Positions 28,205 through 38,200 are shown, counted from the first letter of the stretch. The stretch is 64,000 nucleotides of DNA from Paracoccus solventivorans (GCF_900142875.1 NZ_FRCK01000013.1:1-64000); one strand, 5' to 3'. Numbers and translations: made by a program. Notes: generated by a model not told the origin, from the sequence alone.

Positions 28205-29611
28205 ATGATGCGCTACAGCCGCGACATGCGAGGCTACGGGGAAAACCCGCCCGATCCGCGCTGGCCCGGCGGCGCGCGCATCGCGGTGCAGATCGTCGTC
28301 AACTACGAAGAGGGCGGCGAGAACTCGATCGAGCACGGCGATGCGGCGTCCGAGGCGTTCCTGTCCGAGATCACCGGCGCCCAGCCCTGGCCGGGGCAGC
28401 GGCACTGGAACATGGAAACCATCTATGACTACGGCGCGCGGGCCGGGTTCTGGCGGCTCTACCGGCTGCTTTCGGGCCTGCCGGTCACCTGCTACGGCGT
28501 CGCCACCGCCCTGGCGCGCAGCCCGGAACAGACAAGCGCCATGGTCGAAGCCGGCTGGGAAATGGCCACCCACGGGCTGAAATGGATCGACTACAAGGAC
28601 GTCCCGCGCGAGGTCGAGGCCGAGCACATCGCCCGCGCCGTCGCCCTGCACACGCAGGTGACAGGTTCGCGCCCGCTGGGATTCTACCAGGGCCGCGCCT
28701 CGATGAACACGGTGGCCCTGGGCTGCGAAGAGGGCGGGTTTGAATATCTGGCGGATTCCTATGCCGATGAACTGCCCTATTGGCATGTGCATCAGGGGCG
28801 CCCGCAGCTGATCGTGCCCTATACGCTGGACGCCAACGACATGCGCTTTGCCAGCGGCGGTTTCGGCACCGGCGAGGATTTCTTTGCCTATCTGCGCGAC
28901 AGCTTCGACTGCCTGTGGCGCGAAGGGGGCGAGGGGCGGGCGCGGATGCTATCGGTCGGGCTGCATTGCCGGCTGGCCGGCCGCCCGGGCCGGGCCGAGG
29001 GGCTGAAGCGTTTCCTCGACCACATGCGCGCGCATGAGGGCGTCTGGTTCGCGACACGGCTCGACATCGCGCGCCACTGGGCGGCCGAGCATCCGTATCG
29101 CGCCGCCGAGCGGCCCTCGACGCTGGACCGCAGCCCCTTCGTGGACCGCTTCGGCAGCATCTATGAACATTCCCCCTGGGTCGCGGAACGCTGCTGGGAT
29201 GGCGAGCTCGGCGCCGCCCATGACAGCGCCGCAGGTCTCGCCGCCGCCATGGCGCAGCTGTTCCGCGCGGCCAGCGATGATGAGCGGCTGGCGGTGCTGT
29301 GCGCCCACCCGGACCTCGCCGGCAAGCTGGCGGCGGCGAAGCGCCTGACGGCAGAGTCGACCGCCGAGCAGGCCAGCGCCGGGCTCGACGCGCTGACCGA
29401 CGCCGAGCGCGCCGAGTTCACCCGCCTGAACGAAGCTTACGTCGCCCGCCACGGCTTCCCCTTCATCATCGCGGTGCGCGACCACGACAAGCCCGGGATC
29501 ATGGCGGCCATGGCCCGGCGGCTGCAGAACGACAGCGCCACCGAACGCGCCGAGGCCGAGCGGCAGGTGATGCGCATCGCGGAACTGCGGCTGAAAGCGG
29601 CGCTGGAGTAA
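28205..29611 (+). CDS. puuE: Fusion of PuuE-type allantoinase and OHCU decarboxylase
   Basis: Bifunctional purine-catabolism protein of 468 residues. Residues 1-310 are a polysaccharide-deacetylase-fold allantoinase of the PuuE class (RDMRGYGENPPDPRWPGGAR, VNYEEGGENSIEHGD, GWEMATHGLKWIDY, GFYQGRASMNTV). Residues about 318-468 are a 2-oxo-4-hydroxy-4-carboxy-5-ureidoimidazoline decarboxylase (FVDRFGSIYEHSPWVAERCW, CAHPDLAGKLA, LNEAYVARHGFPFIIAVRDH). The two activities are consecutive around allantoin formation and opening. AGGAGG lies 8 bases before the first of two ATGs. The fusion is known in other proteobacteria. Confidence 0.93.
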   Translation: MMRYSRDMRGYGENPPDPRWPGGARIAVQIVVNYEEGGENSIEHGDAASEAFLSEITGAQPWPGQRHWNMETIYDYGARAGFWRLYRLLSGLPVTCYGVATALARSPEQTSAMVEAGWEMATHGLKWIDYKDVPREVEAEHIARAVALHTQVTGSRPLGFYQGRASMNTVALGCEEGGFEYLADSYADELPYWHVHQGRPQLIVPYTLDANDMRFASGGFGTGEDFFAYLRDSFDCLWREGGEGRARMLSVGLHCRLAGRPGRAEGLKRFLDHMRAHEGVWFATRLDIARHWAAEHPYRAAERPSTLDRSPFVDRFGSIYEHSPWVAERCWDGELGAAHDSAAGLAAAMAQLFRAASDDERLAVLCAHPDLAGKLAAAKRLTAESTAEQASAGLDALTDAERAEFTRLNEAYVARHGFPFIIAVRDHDKPGIMAAMARRLQNDSATERAEAERQVMRIAELRLKAALE

Positions 29612-29670
29612 GGGGGGCGCTGCCCCCGGCCCGTCCCGGGCCTCCCCCGGGATATTTGGGTGATGAAGAA
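29612..29670. repeat. Dispersed intergenic element, copy C (inverted)
   Basis: GGGGGGCGCTGCCCCC hairpin followed by CCTCCCCCGGGATATTTGG and GATGAAGAA, the reverse orientation of the shared core. It starts right after the puuE stop codon, which suits a terminator or mRNA-end function. Confidence 0.7.
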
Positions 29671-29864
29671 TGGGGGCGAGCGTCCTTGATGTGGAAATAT
29701 CTTCGGGGCTTTCGCGCGTTCGGAGGCGGATCAGGAAACCGACCACAAGGCTGTTTTCCTGCCGGATGGGCCGGTGGACCGTTTCCGGCGAGCAAGGCCG
29801 CGGCAATGGTTGGGGGCAGGCAGCCCCAAGCCCGTCCGCGAGACAGGAATGAGAGAGTGAGCAG

Positions 29865-30782
29865 ATGATCGACGAGACCACCCCGCGGGGCGACCCCGCC
29901 CCGATCCCCGGCGAAGATGCCCCGGCGCCGGTGCCGACGCCCTATGCCGGCCCCGTGGCCGGGCTGCCGCCGCAGACCGGGCTGACCACCGACACCGCGG
30001 TGTTCACCGACGCCTATGCGGTGATTCCGCGCAGTGTCATGCGCGACATCGTGACCAGCTTCCTGCCCGGCTGGACCGGGATGCGCATGTGGATGCTCGC
30101 CCGGCCGCTGTCGGGGTTTGCCGAGACCTTCAGCCAGTATGTGGTCGAGCTGGCCGAGGGCGGCGGCTGCGACACCCCCGAGGACGACCCGGAAATCCAG
30201 TCCGCGATTTTCGTCACCGGGGGAGAGCTGGACGTGACCATCGCCGGCGTCACCCACCGGCTGGTCCCCGGCGGCTTTGCCTATGTGCCCCCCGGCACCG
30301 ACTGGTCGCTGCGCAACGCCACCCCCGGTAATGCCGGTTTCCACTGGTGGCGCAAGCGCTGGCAGCCGGCGGCCGGGGTGACGCCCCCCGATCCGATCAT
30401 CGCGCAGGAACAGGACATCGCGCCCTCGCCCATGCCCGATACCGAGGGCGCCTGGGCCACCACCCGCTTCATGGACCCGGCCGACCTGCGCCACGACATG
30501 CATATCACCCTGGTCACCTTCCAGCCCGGCGGCTCGATCCCCTTTGCCGAAACTCATGTGATGGAACACGGGCTGTTCGTGCTGGAGGGCAAGGCGGTCT
30601 ATCGCCTGAACCGCGACTGGGTCGAGGTGGGGCCGGGCGATTTCATGTGGCTGCGCGCCTTCTGCCCGCAGGCCTGCTATGCCGGCGGGCCGGGGCGGTT
30701 CCGCTATCTGCTCTACAAGGACGTGAACCGGCACGCGCCGCTGTGGTTCGGCACCCACGGCTCGGGCCGGGCAGGGGGCTAG
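29865..30782 (+). CDS. (S)-ureidoglycine aminohydrolase, bicupin
   Basis: Hydrolyses (S)-ureidoglycine to (S)-ureidoglycolate and ammonia, after allantoate in ureide breakdown. The 305-residue product has two cupin halves, about 95-150 (IFVTGGELDVTIAGVTHRLV, GGFAYVPPGTDWSL) and 210-280 (GGSIPFAETHVMEHGLFVLEG, VGPGDFMWLRAFCPQACY). The metal ligands of the second barrel (ETHVMEHG region) are present. The first about 30 residues are Pro-rich and unconserved. It follows the PuuE fusion, completing a ureide module; allantoicase or ureidoglycolate lyase is not in the window. Confidence 0.9.
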   Translation: MIDETTPRGDPAPIPGEDAPAPVPTPYAGPVAGLPPQTGLTTDTAVFTDAYAVIPRSVMRDIVTSFLPGWTGMRMWMLARPLSGFAETFSQYVVELAEGGGCDTPEDDPEIQSAIFVTGGELDVTIAGVTHRLVPGGFAYVPPGTDWSLRNATPGNAGFHWWRKRWQPAAGVTPPDPIIAQEQDIAPSPMPDTEGAWATTRFMDPADLRHDMHITLVTFQPGGSIPFAETHVMEHGLFVLEGKAVYRLNRDWVEVGPGDFMWLRAFCPQACYAGGPGRFRYLLYKDVNRHAPLWFGTHGSGRAGG

Positions 30783-30802
30783 GGCGGTCCTCGGCGGCGC
30801 CT

Positions 30803-30865
30803 CGCAGGGGTATTTTTACCAGAAAGAAGCGGCAGGGACTTCTTTCTGGTAAAAATACCCCTGCG
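30803..30865. repeat. Long perfect inverted repeat (hairpin), copy D of the dispersed element
   Basis: Two 27-base arms (30803-30829 and 30839-30865) are exact reverse complements around a 9-base loop. Each arm contains CTTCTTTCTGGTAAAAATAC and CCCTGC, the element's core, so two copies face each other. It lies between the aminohydrolase stop and rnhB. In RNA it would be a very stable stem and is probably a bidirectional terminator. Confidence 0.85.
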
Positions 30866-30932
30866 GCCGCGCGCGACGCAAGCACGGCGCGGCAGTCTGG
30901 CGGCGGCGGCGGTCGCGGGGTAAAGGGGCGGC

Positions 30933-31571
30933 ATGAAACCCGCCCGTCCCAACCTTGCCCACGAACGCGCCTGCATGGCCGAGGGCGCGCTTCTGGTCTG
31001 CGGCGTCGATGAGGTCGGGCGCGGGCCGCTGGCCGGGCCGGTGACGGCGGCGGCGGTGATCCTGCCGGCGCGCGGCATTCCCCGCGGGCTCGACGATTCC
31101 AAGAAACTGTCCGCGGCCGAGCGCGAGCGGCTGGCCGCCCGGATCATGGCCTGCGCCGACTGGGCCGTGGCCCATGCCAGCGTCGCGGAGATCGCGCAGC
31201 TCAACATCTATCACGCGAGCCATCTGGCGATGTGCCGGGCGGTGGCGGCGCTGAAATCGCGCCCCTGCGTGGTGCTGGTGGACGGCAACCGCATCCCGGC
31301 GCAGCTGGGGCTGCCCGCCCGCGCGATCGTCGGCGGCGATGCGCAAAGCCTGTCGATCGCGGCGGCCTCGATCGTCGCCAAGGTGGTGCGCGACCGGATC
31401 ATGGTGGATTTGGCGCAACAGCACCCCGGCTATGGCTGGGACCGGAACATGGGTTATCCGACCCGGACCCATCGCCGGGCGCTGGCGGAACTGGGTCCGA
31501 CCCCGCTCCATAGGATGGGATTTGCGGCGATCCACAAGATCTTGTGTCCAGCCGAAAACTCAACCGACTGA
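30933..31571 (+). CDS. rnhB: Ribonuclease HII
   Basis: Removes RNA from RNA-DNA hybrids and single ribonucleotides from DNA. The product is 212 residues. Catalytic motif [13 protein letters not shown] (Asp-Glu near 24-25), VLVDGN (Asp), and the C-terminal SIVAKVVRD with MGYPTRTH are all present. The ATG follows AAAGGGG. ccrM begins 90 bases after its stop; rnhB-ccrM order is common in Rhodobacterales. Confidence 0.96.
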   Translation: MKPARPNLAHERACMAEGALLVCGVDEVGRGPLAGPVTAAAVILPARGIPRGLDDSKKLSAAERERLAARIMACADWAVAHASVAEIAQLNIYHASHLAMCRAVAALKSRPCVVLVDGNRIPAQLGLPARAIVGGDAQSLSIAAASIVAKVVRDRIMVDLAQQHPGYGWDRNMGYPTRTHRRALAELGPTPLHRMGFAAIHKILCPAENSTD

Positions 31572-31608
31572 TTCAAAATAAGAATTGACGCCGAATCACC
31601 TGTGACTC
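31570..31608. promoter_or_regulatory. Three GANTC methylation sites in the ccrM promoter
   Basis: GATTC at 31570, GAATC at 31593 and GACTC at 31604 lie within 39 bases just upstream of the ccrM start (31662). GANTC is the target of the enzyme encoded next. In Caulobacter, GANTC sites in the ccrM leader reduce its transcription when methylated, so feedback control is likely here too. A TTGACG word at 31585 could be a -35 element. Confidence 0.6.
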
Positions 31609-31628
31609 ATCTTGGGCGCAACAGATGA

Positions 31629-32789
<1,161 letters not shown>

Positions 32790-32937
32790 CCCCAGTTTCG
32801 CCGGTGTCCCGCGCCGCCGCCCTGGCGGTCACGGGACGCGACTTGCCCCGCCTGGCCCGGCCTGGCGGGGTCTTTTCGTTCCGGAAACGCTGCTCTGGCC
32901 TGTGCCTCTCGGCGCCCGCCGCTCCGCCCCGGCATAT

Positions 32938-32993
32938 CTCTTCCTTGGGAAAAATATCCCCGCCGGAGGCAGGACCGGGCGTCAGCCCGGGCC
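32938..32993. repeat. Dispersed intergenic element, copy E
   Basis: CTCTTCCTTGGGAAAAATAT then CCCCGCCGGAGG, followed by a CCGGGC GTCA GCCCGG hairpin. Downstream of ccrM. Confidence 0.65.
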
Positions 32994-33003
32994 TTGTGCC
33001 ATC

Positions 33004-33036
33004 TGGTGCGGACGGGACTCGAACCCGCACCGACTG
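33004..33036 (-). pseudogene. tRNA 3'-end fragment, inverted
   Basis: Reading leftward, GGTGCGGGTTCGAGTCCCG and TCCGCACCA form a T-arm plus 3' acceptor strand and CCA. No matching 5' acceptor, D-arm or anticodon arm occurs within the next 100 bases. It closely resembles the 3' end of the tRNA-Leu at 33198-33282 but points the other way. It may be an attachment-site remnant or recombination scar. Confidence 0.6.
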
Positions 33037-33197
33037 CTGCCACAGGGAGTTCAAGTTTTGCGAAAGGCCCCAACGCCGGCATTTGCGGGCTTCTCGGGGT
33101 CCCTTGGGGCGCTGGCTCCACGTCACAGTCCGGGTCACAGATAACCGGCGTCCCGGATTGCGCAGGGGCGGCGGATCACATATCCCCGGAAACAGGC

Positions 33198-33282
33198 GCG
33201 GGCGTGATGGAATGGTAGACATTCGAGACTTAAAATCTCGTGGCCTCGTGCCGTGCGGGTTCGAGTCCCGCCGCCCGCACCA
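33198..33282 (+). tRNA. tRNA-Leu(TAA)
   Basis: Acceptor strands GCGGGCG and CGCCCGC pair fully; anticodon stem CGAGA/TCTCG encloses CTTAAAA, giving anticodon TAA. A long variable arm and T-loop TTCGAGT are present and CCA is encoded. 85 bases including CCA. Confidence 0.95.
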
Positions 33283-33307
33283 AGCCCCCGCAGGCGTTCC
33301 GTCGGCG

Positions 33308-33330
33308 CCCGATCAGGTCCGTGATCGGGC
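33308..33330 (+). terminator. Hairpin after tRNA-Leu
   Basis: CCCGATCA-GGTCCG-TGATCGGG forms an 8-bp perfect stem 26 bases past the tRNA. There is no T-run, so its efficiency is uncertain. Confidence 0.45.
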
Positions 33331-33481
33331 TTAGCGATGGCAGCATCCCCATCGCGATGTGGTTGAGGCGCAGCTTCATGTCCGCGTAGGAGGCGCCCGC
33401 CGCCTCGGCCAGCAGATGGACACAGAGGCGGTTCCGCCCGGTTTGCTTGTGGGGCACGAGGGACCGCTCGCGGTGCCGCCC

Positions 33482-34690
33482 TTAACCCCGCGGCAAGGTC
33501 TCGCGCAGATAGCGCATCATGTTGCCGCCCATGACCTTGGCGATCTGCTCCTCGCTCAGCCCGGCGTCCAGCAGCGAATGGGTCAGCGCCGGCAGGCCGG
33601 CGGCGTCGAAGGGCACCCCGACCGAGCCGTCCCAGTCCGACCCCAGCGCGACGTGATCCTCGCCCAGCAGCTCGATGGCGGCGGCGATGGTGGCGGCGAT
33701 GCCGGCGGGGCTGTCGTTGCAGGTGACATCCGCCCAGAAGCCGATGCCGACGATGCCGCCCTTGTCGGCGATCTGCCGCAGCAGCGCGTCGTCGAGGTTG
33801 CGCGGGGTGTTGCAGAGCCCGTGCACCCCGGTGTGGCTGAGCATCGGTTTCGCGCCCGGCACCGCCAGCACCTCGCGCACCACCTGCGGCGAGGCATGGG
33901 CGAGGTCGATCACCAGCTGCCGGGCGACCAGTTCCGCGACCACCTCGCGGCCGAAATCACTCAGCCCGGCCTGCGACTGCCCGTGCAACGAACCGCCGAG
34001 CTCGTTGTCGAAGAAATGCGTGATCCCGAAGATGCGATAGCCCGCGCCCTCCATCACCGGCAGGTTGGCGAGGTTGCCTTCCAGCGGATGCGCGCCCTCC
34101 ATCGCCAGGATCGCACCGATGACGCGGCTGCCCGCCGCACGCTCGGCCAGCAGCGCGGTCAGGTCGTCGGCGCTGCGGATCAGCCGCAGCCGGTCGGGGT
34201 GCGTATCGGCCAGCCGGGCCAGGCGGCGCGACTGGTCCAGCGCGCGTTCCTTGAGGCTGAACCAGCTTTGCACCGGGCGCAGCTGGCCGATGACCAGCGG
34301 CGTGATGTTGTCGGGCGCATCAGTGGCGTTTTCGCCGTAGTTCTGGCCGCGCGGGCTTTTCGTCACCGCGCTGAACACCTGCACCGCGACATTGCCGCGG
34401 TCGAGCCGGGGCAGGTCCACGTGGCCCTCGGGGCGCTCGACCGACAGGTCGCGGTCCCACAGCAGCGGGTCGGCGTGCAGATCGCCGATCACCAGCCGCC
34501 GGTGCAGCGCCAGCGCCGCGTCCGACACCGGCCAGTCGGCGCGGGCGGTCACGGGGTTCAGCCGGTCGGCGACCAGCCGCGGGCCGAACACCGCCACCGC
34601 TGCCAGCGCCAGCAGGGTGACCCCCGCCAGCCCCAGCAGGATGCGGCGCAGGCGCCGGGGCCGCTGGCGGCGGAACGGGTCGCGAGCCAC
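33482..34690 (-). CDS. Membrane-anchored M19-family dipeptidase
   Basis: Renal-dipeptidase-like metalloenzyme of 402 residues that cleaves dipeptides. A single N-terminal membrane segment (LRRILLGLAGVTLLALAAVAVF) would place the catalytic part in the periplasm. Zinc-site features include GDLHADPLLWDRDL (H-x-D), LAMEGAHPLEGN (Glu), ITHFFDNELGGSLHG, LSHTGVHGLCNTPRN and LGSDWDG. It lies 4 bases after pepF on the same strand, suggesting joint roles in peptide breakdown. Confidence 0.93.
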   Translation of the reverse strand: MARDPFRRQRPRRLRRILLGLAGVTLLALAAVAVFGPRLVADRLNPVTARADWPVSDAALALHRRLVIGDLHADPLLWDRDLSVERPEGHVDLPRLDRGNVAVQVFSAVTKSPRGQNYGENATDAPDNITPLVIGQLRPVQSWFSLKERALDQSRRLARLADTHPDRLRLIRSADDLTALLAERAAGSRVIGAILAMEGAHPLEGNLANLPVMEGAGYRIFGITHFFDNELGGSLHGQSQAGLSDFGREVVAELVARQLVIDLAHASPQVVREVLAVPGAKPMLSHTGVHGLCNTPRNLDDALLRQIADKGGIVGIGFWADVTCNDSPAGIAATIAAAIELLGEDHVALGSDWDGSVGVPFDAAGLPALTHSLLDAGLSEEQIAKVMGGNMMRYLRETLPRG

Positions 34691-34694
34691 CCGC

Positions 34695-36533
34695 TTAACC
34701 CTCCATCGCTTCGAGCTGGTCGATGAAGCCCTCGATCATCGACAGCCCCTTGTCCCAGAACGCCGGGTCCGAGGCGTCCAGCCCGAAGGGGGCCAGCAGT
34801 TCCGCATGGTGGCGAGAGCCGCCGGACTTGAGCAGGTCGAAATACTTGGCCGGGAAGCCCTCGGGCTGCGCCTCGTAGGCGGCGTAGAGCGCGTTCACCA
34901 GCCCGTCGCCGAAGGCATAGGCATAGACGTAGAAGGGCGAGTGCACGAAATGCGGCACATAGGACCAGAAGCTCTCGTATCCCGGCATGAACTCGAAGGC
35001 GTCGCCCAGCGATTCATGCTGCACCTGCATCCAGATCGCGTTGATGTCGTCGGGGGTCAGCTCGCCCTCGGCGCGGGCCGCGTGCAGGCGACATTCGAAA
35101 TCGTAGAAGGCGATCTGGCGCACGACCGTGTTGATCATGTCCTCGACCTTGCCGGCCAGCAGCGCCTTGCGCTCGGCCTGGTCGGTGGTGCGGGAGAGCA
35201 GGGCGCGGAAGGTCAGCATCTCGCCAAACACCGATGCGGTTTCGGCCAGCGTCAGCGGCGTCGCGGCCAGCAGCTCGCCCTGTCCGGCTGCCAGCCGCTG
35301 GTGGACGCCATGGCCGAGTTCGTGCGCGAGCGTCATCACGTCGCGCGGCTTGCCCAGATAGTTCAGCAGCACATAGGGATGCGCGTCGGTGACCGTGGGG
35401 TGCGCGAAGGCGCCCGGCGACTTGCCGGGCTTCACGCCCGCGTCGATCCAGCCGCGGTCGAAGAACGGCTCGGCCAGACGCGCCAGTTCCGGGTCGAAGC
35501 CGGCATAGGCATCGAGCACCGTGGCGCGGGCCTCGGCCCAAGGCACCAGCCGGTCGGGTTCCTGCGGCAGCGGCGCATTGCGGTCCCAGACTTGCAGCTT
35601 GTCCAGCCCCAGCCAGCGCGCCTTGAGCCGGTAGTAGCGATGCGACATCCGCGGATAGGCGGCCACCACCGCATCGCGCAGCGCAGCCACCACCTCGGGC
35701 TCGACATGGTTCGACAGATGCCGGGCGGTCTGCGGAGTGGGCATCTTGCGCCACTTGTCCTCGATCGCCTTTTCCTTGGCGAGCGTGTTGTGGATGCGCG
35801 AAAACAGCTTGATGTTGTCGCCGAACACCTGCGCCAGCGCCCGCGCACCGGCTTCGCGCCGGGCGCGGTCGTGGTCGGTCAGCAGGTTCAGCGTGGCTTC
35901 CAGCCCCAGCACCTCGCCCTCGACGTCAAAGGTCAGGGCGGCGGTGGTTTCGTCGAACAGCCGGTTCCAGGCGGCCGCCCCCACCACGGAATTGTCGTGC
36001 AGGAACTTTTCCAGCTCGTCCGACAGCTGATAGGGGCGCATGGCGCGCATCCGGTCGAACACCGGCTTGTAGCGCGAGGGGCCGCAGGGGGTGCTGAACA
36101 CCTGTTCGTAGATCTCGTCGGGGATGCGGTTGAACTCGAGGCTGAAGAACACCAGCGGCGTGGTCATGTCGGTGATGCGGGCCTGCAGGTCGCCCAGCAT
36201 CTTGGCGCGGCCGGCATCGGTGGTGTTCTGGTAATAGCGCAAGCCGGCATAGGACATGATCCGCCCGGCGATCAGGTCGATCTGCTGATAGCGTTCCACG
36301 CACTCCAGCATCTCGGCCGGGGTCAGCGCGGCCAGCCGGCCTTCGTAGTCGGCGGCGAAGCTGGCGCAGGCGGCGTCCAGCCGTTCGAGGTCACGCGCGA
36401 GCTCCGGCGCGTCGGGGGCGGGGTAGAGGTCGCTCAGGTCCCATTCCGGCAGCTCGCCCAGCGGAGCCGCGGCCGCGCCCCCCACACCCTCGGCGTCGCG
36501 ACAGGGACCGTTGCAGTGGGGCAGGCGGGTCAT
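34695..36533 (-). CDS. pepF: Oligoendopeptidase F, M3 family
   Basis: Zinc endopeptidase for oligopeptides, cytoplasmic. The 612-residue product is family-sized, with HELGHGVHQRL at about residues 399-409 and the downstream Glu in TLAETASVFGEML. The C-terminal region has FWSYVPHFVHSPFYVYAYAFG. Of two ATGs, 36533 is chosen because AGGAG sits exactly 6 bases upstream; the one at 36539 directly abuts that sequence. The dipeptidase gene follows after 4 bases. Confidence 0.95.
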   Translation of the reverse strand: MTRLPHCNGPCRDAEGVGGAAAAPLGELPEWDLSDLYPAPDAPELARDLERLDAACASFAADYEGRLAALTPAEMLECVERYQQIDLIAGRIMSYAGLRYYQNTTDAGRAKMLGDLQARITDMTTPLVFFSLEFNRIPDEIYEQVFSTPCGPSRYKPVFDRMRAMRPYQLSDELEKFLHDNSVVGAAAWNRLFDETTAALTFDVEGEVLGLEATLNLLTDHDRARREAGARALAQVFGDNIKLFSRIHNTLAKEKAIEDKWRKMPTPQTARHLSNHVEPEVVAALRDAVVAAYPRMSHRYYRLKARWLGLDKLQVWDRNAPLPQEPDRLVPWAEARATVLDAYAGFDPELARLAEPFFDRGWIDAGVKPGKSPGAFAHPTVTDAHPYVLLNYLGKPRDVMTLAHELGHGVHQRLAAGQGELLAATPLTLAETASVFGEMLTFRALLSRTTDQAERKALLAGKVEDMINTVVRQIAFYDFECRLHAARAEGELTPDDINAIWMQVQHESLGDAFEFMPGYESFWSYVPHFVHSPFYVYAYAFGDGLVNALYAAYEAQPEGFPAKYFDLLKSGGSRHHAELLAPFGLDASDPAFWDKGLSMIEGFIDQLEAMEG

Positions 36534-36916
36534 CGGCATCTCCTCGTGTTCCGTCGGGACGTGTTCCGTCGGGGCAACATCTGTCCTTTCGGGGGCTTGG
36601 GTTCAACCCGGCGCGGCGCCGGCCGGCGGAGGCTTGCCCTTGCGTCGCGGCCGGAGCGGGGGGGTTCCAACCCCGCGCCCCGGAGGATATTTGCGGCAAG
36701 GTGAAAGGGTTTCCCGATTTTCGGGCCGCGGGGCGAAGGGTGGCAGCCCACGGCGGCGGGGTTCGGGACGGTTGGCGGCCGCGGCGGGGATTTGCCGGGA
36801 AAATCCGCAGCCTCGCCAGGTTTGCGCGGTTTTGTCCATTTTGCCCGCGATTGCCAGGGGGCGGCGCGGGGCATAGCCTTGCGCGCGACGAAATGCCCAG
36901 TCCAGAGGAATGCGCC
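36534..36916. other. Divergent intergenic region pepF / metY
   Basis: 383 bases without a gene. It contains copy F of the dispersed element (36654-36706) and the metY leader. No SAM-II-type riboswitch pattern was seen upstream of metY. Confidence 0.5.
36654..36706. repeat. Dispersed intergenic element, copy F (inverted)
   Basis: GGGGGGGTTCCAACCCCGC hairpin followed by CCCCGGAGGATATTTGCGGC and AAGGTGAAAG, the reverse orientation of the shared core but more diverged. Confidence 0.5.
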
Positions 36917-38200
36917 ATGACCGACAACCCGAGCCCGCAGGGATTTGACACGCTTGCCATTCATGCGGGTGCCGAGCCGGACCCCGCGACCGGGGCGCGG
37001 CAGGTGCCGATCTACCAGACCACCGCCTATCAGTTCCGCGATGCCGACCACGCCGCCCGCCTGTTCAGCCTGCAAGAGGTCGGCTACATCTATTCGCGCC
37101 TGACCAACCCGACGATTTCCGCGCTGCAGGCCCGGGTCGCGGCGCTGGAGGGGGGTGCGGGCGCGGTCTGCTGTTCCTCGGGTCACGCGGCGCAGATCAT
37201 GGCGCTGTTCCCGCTGATGGGGCCGGGGCTGAACATCATTGCCTCGTCGCGGCTGTATGGCGGCACCGTCACCCAGTTTTCCCAGACCATCCGCCGCTTT
37301 GGCTGGTCCTGCCGCTTCGTCGACCTCGAGGATCTGGACGCCGTGCGCGCCGCCATCGACGACGACACCCGCGCGATCTTCTGCGAATCGATTTCCAACC
37401 CCGGCGGCTATGTCACCGACATTCCCGCCATCGCCGCCATCGCGGATGAGGCCGGGATTCCGCTGATCGTGGACAACACGCTGGCCACGCCGTTCCTGTG
37501 CCGCCCGATCGAGCAGGGGGCGACGCTGGTGGTCCACAGCCTGACCAAATACCTGACCGGCAACGGCACCGTCATGGGCGGCGCGGTGGTCGATTCCGGC
37601 AAGTTCGACTGGTCGGCCTCGGGCAAGTTCCCGTCGCTGTCGGACCCCGAGCCCGCCTATCACGGGCTGCGCTTCCACGAGACCTTCGGTCCGGCCGCCT
37701 TCACCTTCCATTCTATCGCCATCGGGCTGCGCGACCTGGGGATGACCATGAACCCGCAGGCCGCCCATTACGTGCTGATGGGGATCGAGACCCTGGGCCT
37801 GCGGATGGAGCGCCACGTCGCCAACGCCCGCCGCGTGGCCGAGTGGCTGGAGGCCGACCCGCGCGTGGCCGAGGTCACCTATGCCGGGCTGCAAGGTTCG
37901 CCCTGGCATGACCGGGTGCAGCGGCTGTATCCCAAGGGGGCAGGGGCGCTGTTCACCATCCGCCTGAAGGGTGGCTATGACGCCTGCGTGGCGGCGATCG
38001 GGCGGCTGCAGATGATCAGCCACGTGGCGAATCTGGGCGACGCGCGCACGCTGGCGATCCATCCGGCGTCGACCACCCACAGCCAGCTGACCGAAGCGCA
38101 ACAGATCGCTGCGGGCGCCGGCCCGGATCTGGTGCGGCTGTCGATCGGGATCGAGAACCCCGAGGACATCATCGCCGACCTCGACCGCGCCTTGGGCTGA
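36917..38200 (+). CDS. metY: O-acetylhomoserine sulfhydrylase (aminocarboxypropyltransferase)
   Basis: PLP enzyme making homocysteine (or methionine) from O-acetylhomoserine and sulfide. The 427-residue product matches MetY: GFDTLAIHAGAEPDPATGAR, QTTAYQFRDADHAARLF, YSRLTNPTISALQARVAALE, and PLP lysine in VVHSLTKYLTGNG at about 211. The C-terminal domain has TTHSQLTEAQQIAAGAGPD and VRLSIGIEN. The ATG follows AGAGGA. hom, which makes its precursor homoserine, lies 3 kb downstream on the other strand. Confidence 0.95.
   Translation: MTDNPSPQGFDTLAIHAGAEPDPATGARQVPIYQTTAYQFRDADHAARLFSLQEVGYIYSRLTNPTISALQARVAALEGGAGAVCCSSGHAAQIMALFPLMGPGLNIIASSRLYGGTVTQFSQTIRRFGWSCRFVDLEDLDAVRAAIDDDTRAIFCESISNPGGYVTDIPAIAAIADEAGIPLIVDNTLATPFLCRPIEQGATLVVHSLTKYLTGNGTVMGGAVVDSGKFDWSASGKFPSLSDPEPAYHGLRFHETFGPAAFTFHSIAIGLRDLGMTMNPQAAHYVLMGIETLGLRMERHVANARRVAEWLEADPRVAEVTYAGLQGSPWHDRVQRLYPKGAGALFTIRLKGGYDACVAAIGRLQMISHVANLGDARTLAIHPASTTHSQLTEAQQIAAGAGPDLVRLSIGIENPEDIIADLDRALG

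Larger units (their letters stand above)
32790..33197. other. Intergenic between ccrM and tRNA-Leu
   Basis: No protein gene is supported. It holds copy E of the dispersed element (32938-32993) and an inverted tRNA 3'-end fragment (33004-33036). Short open frames spanning it are translations of these features. Confidence 0.6.

Noticed and set aside
25769..28792. A 1007-codon minus-strand frame
   Set aside because: Only 25769-26575 encodes the HutC-type regulator; the remainder lies opposite the MFS gene and is compositionally unnatural.
33004..33100. A complete minus-strand tRNA upstream of tRNA-Leu
   Set aside because: Only T-arm and 3' acceptor are present; no 5' acceptor, D-arm or anticodon arm follows.
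36707..36916. A SAM-II riboswitch before metY
   Set aside because: The short conserved pseudoknot pattern was not found in the leader.
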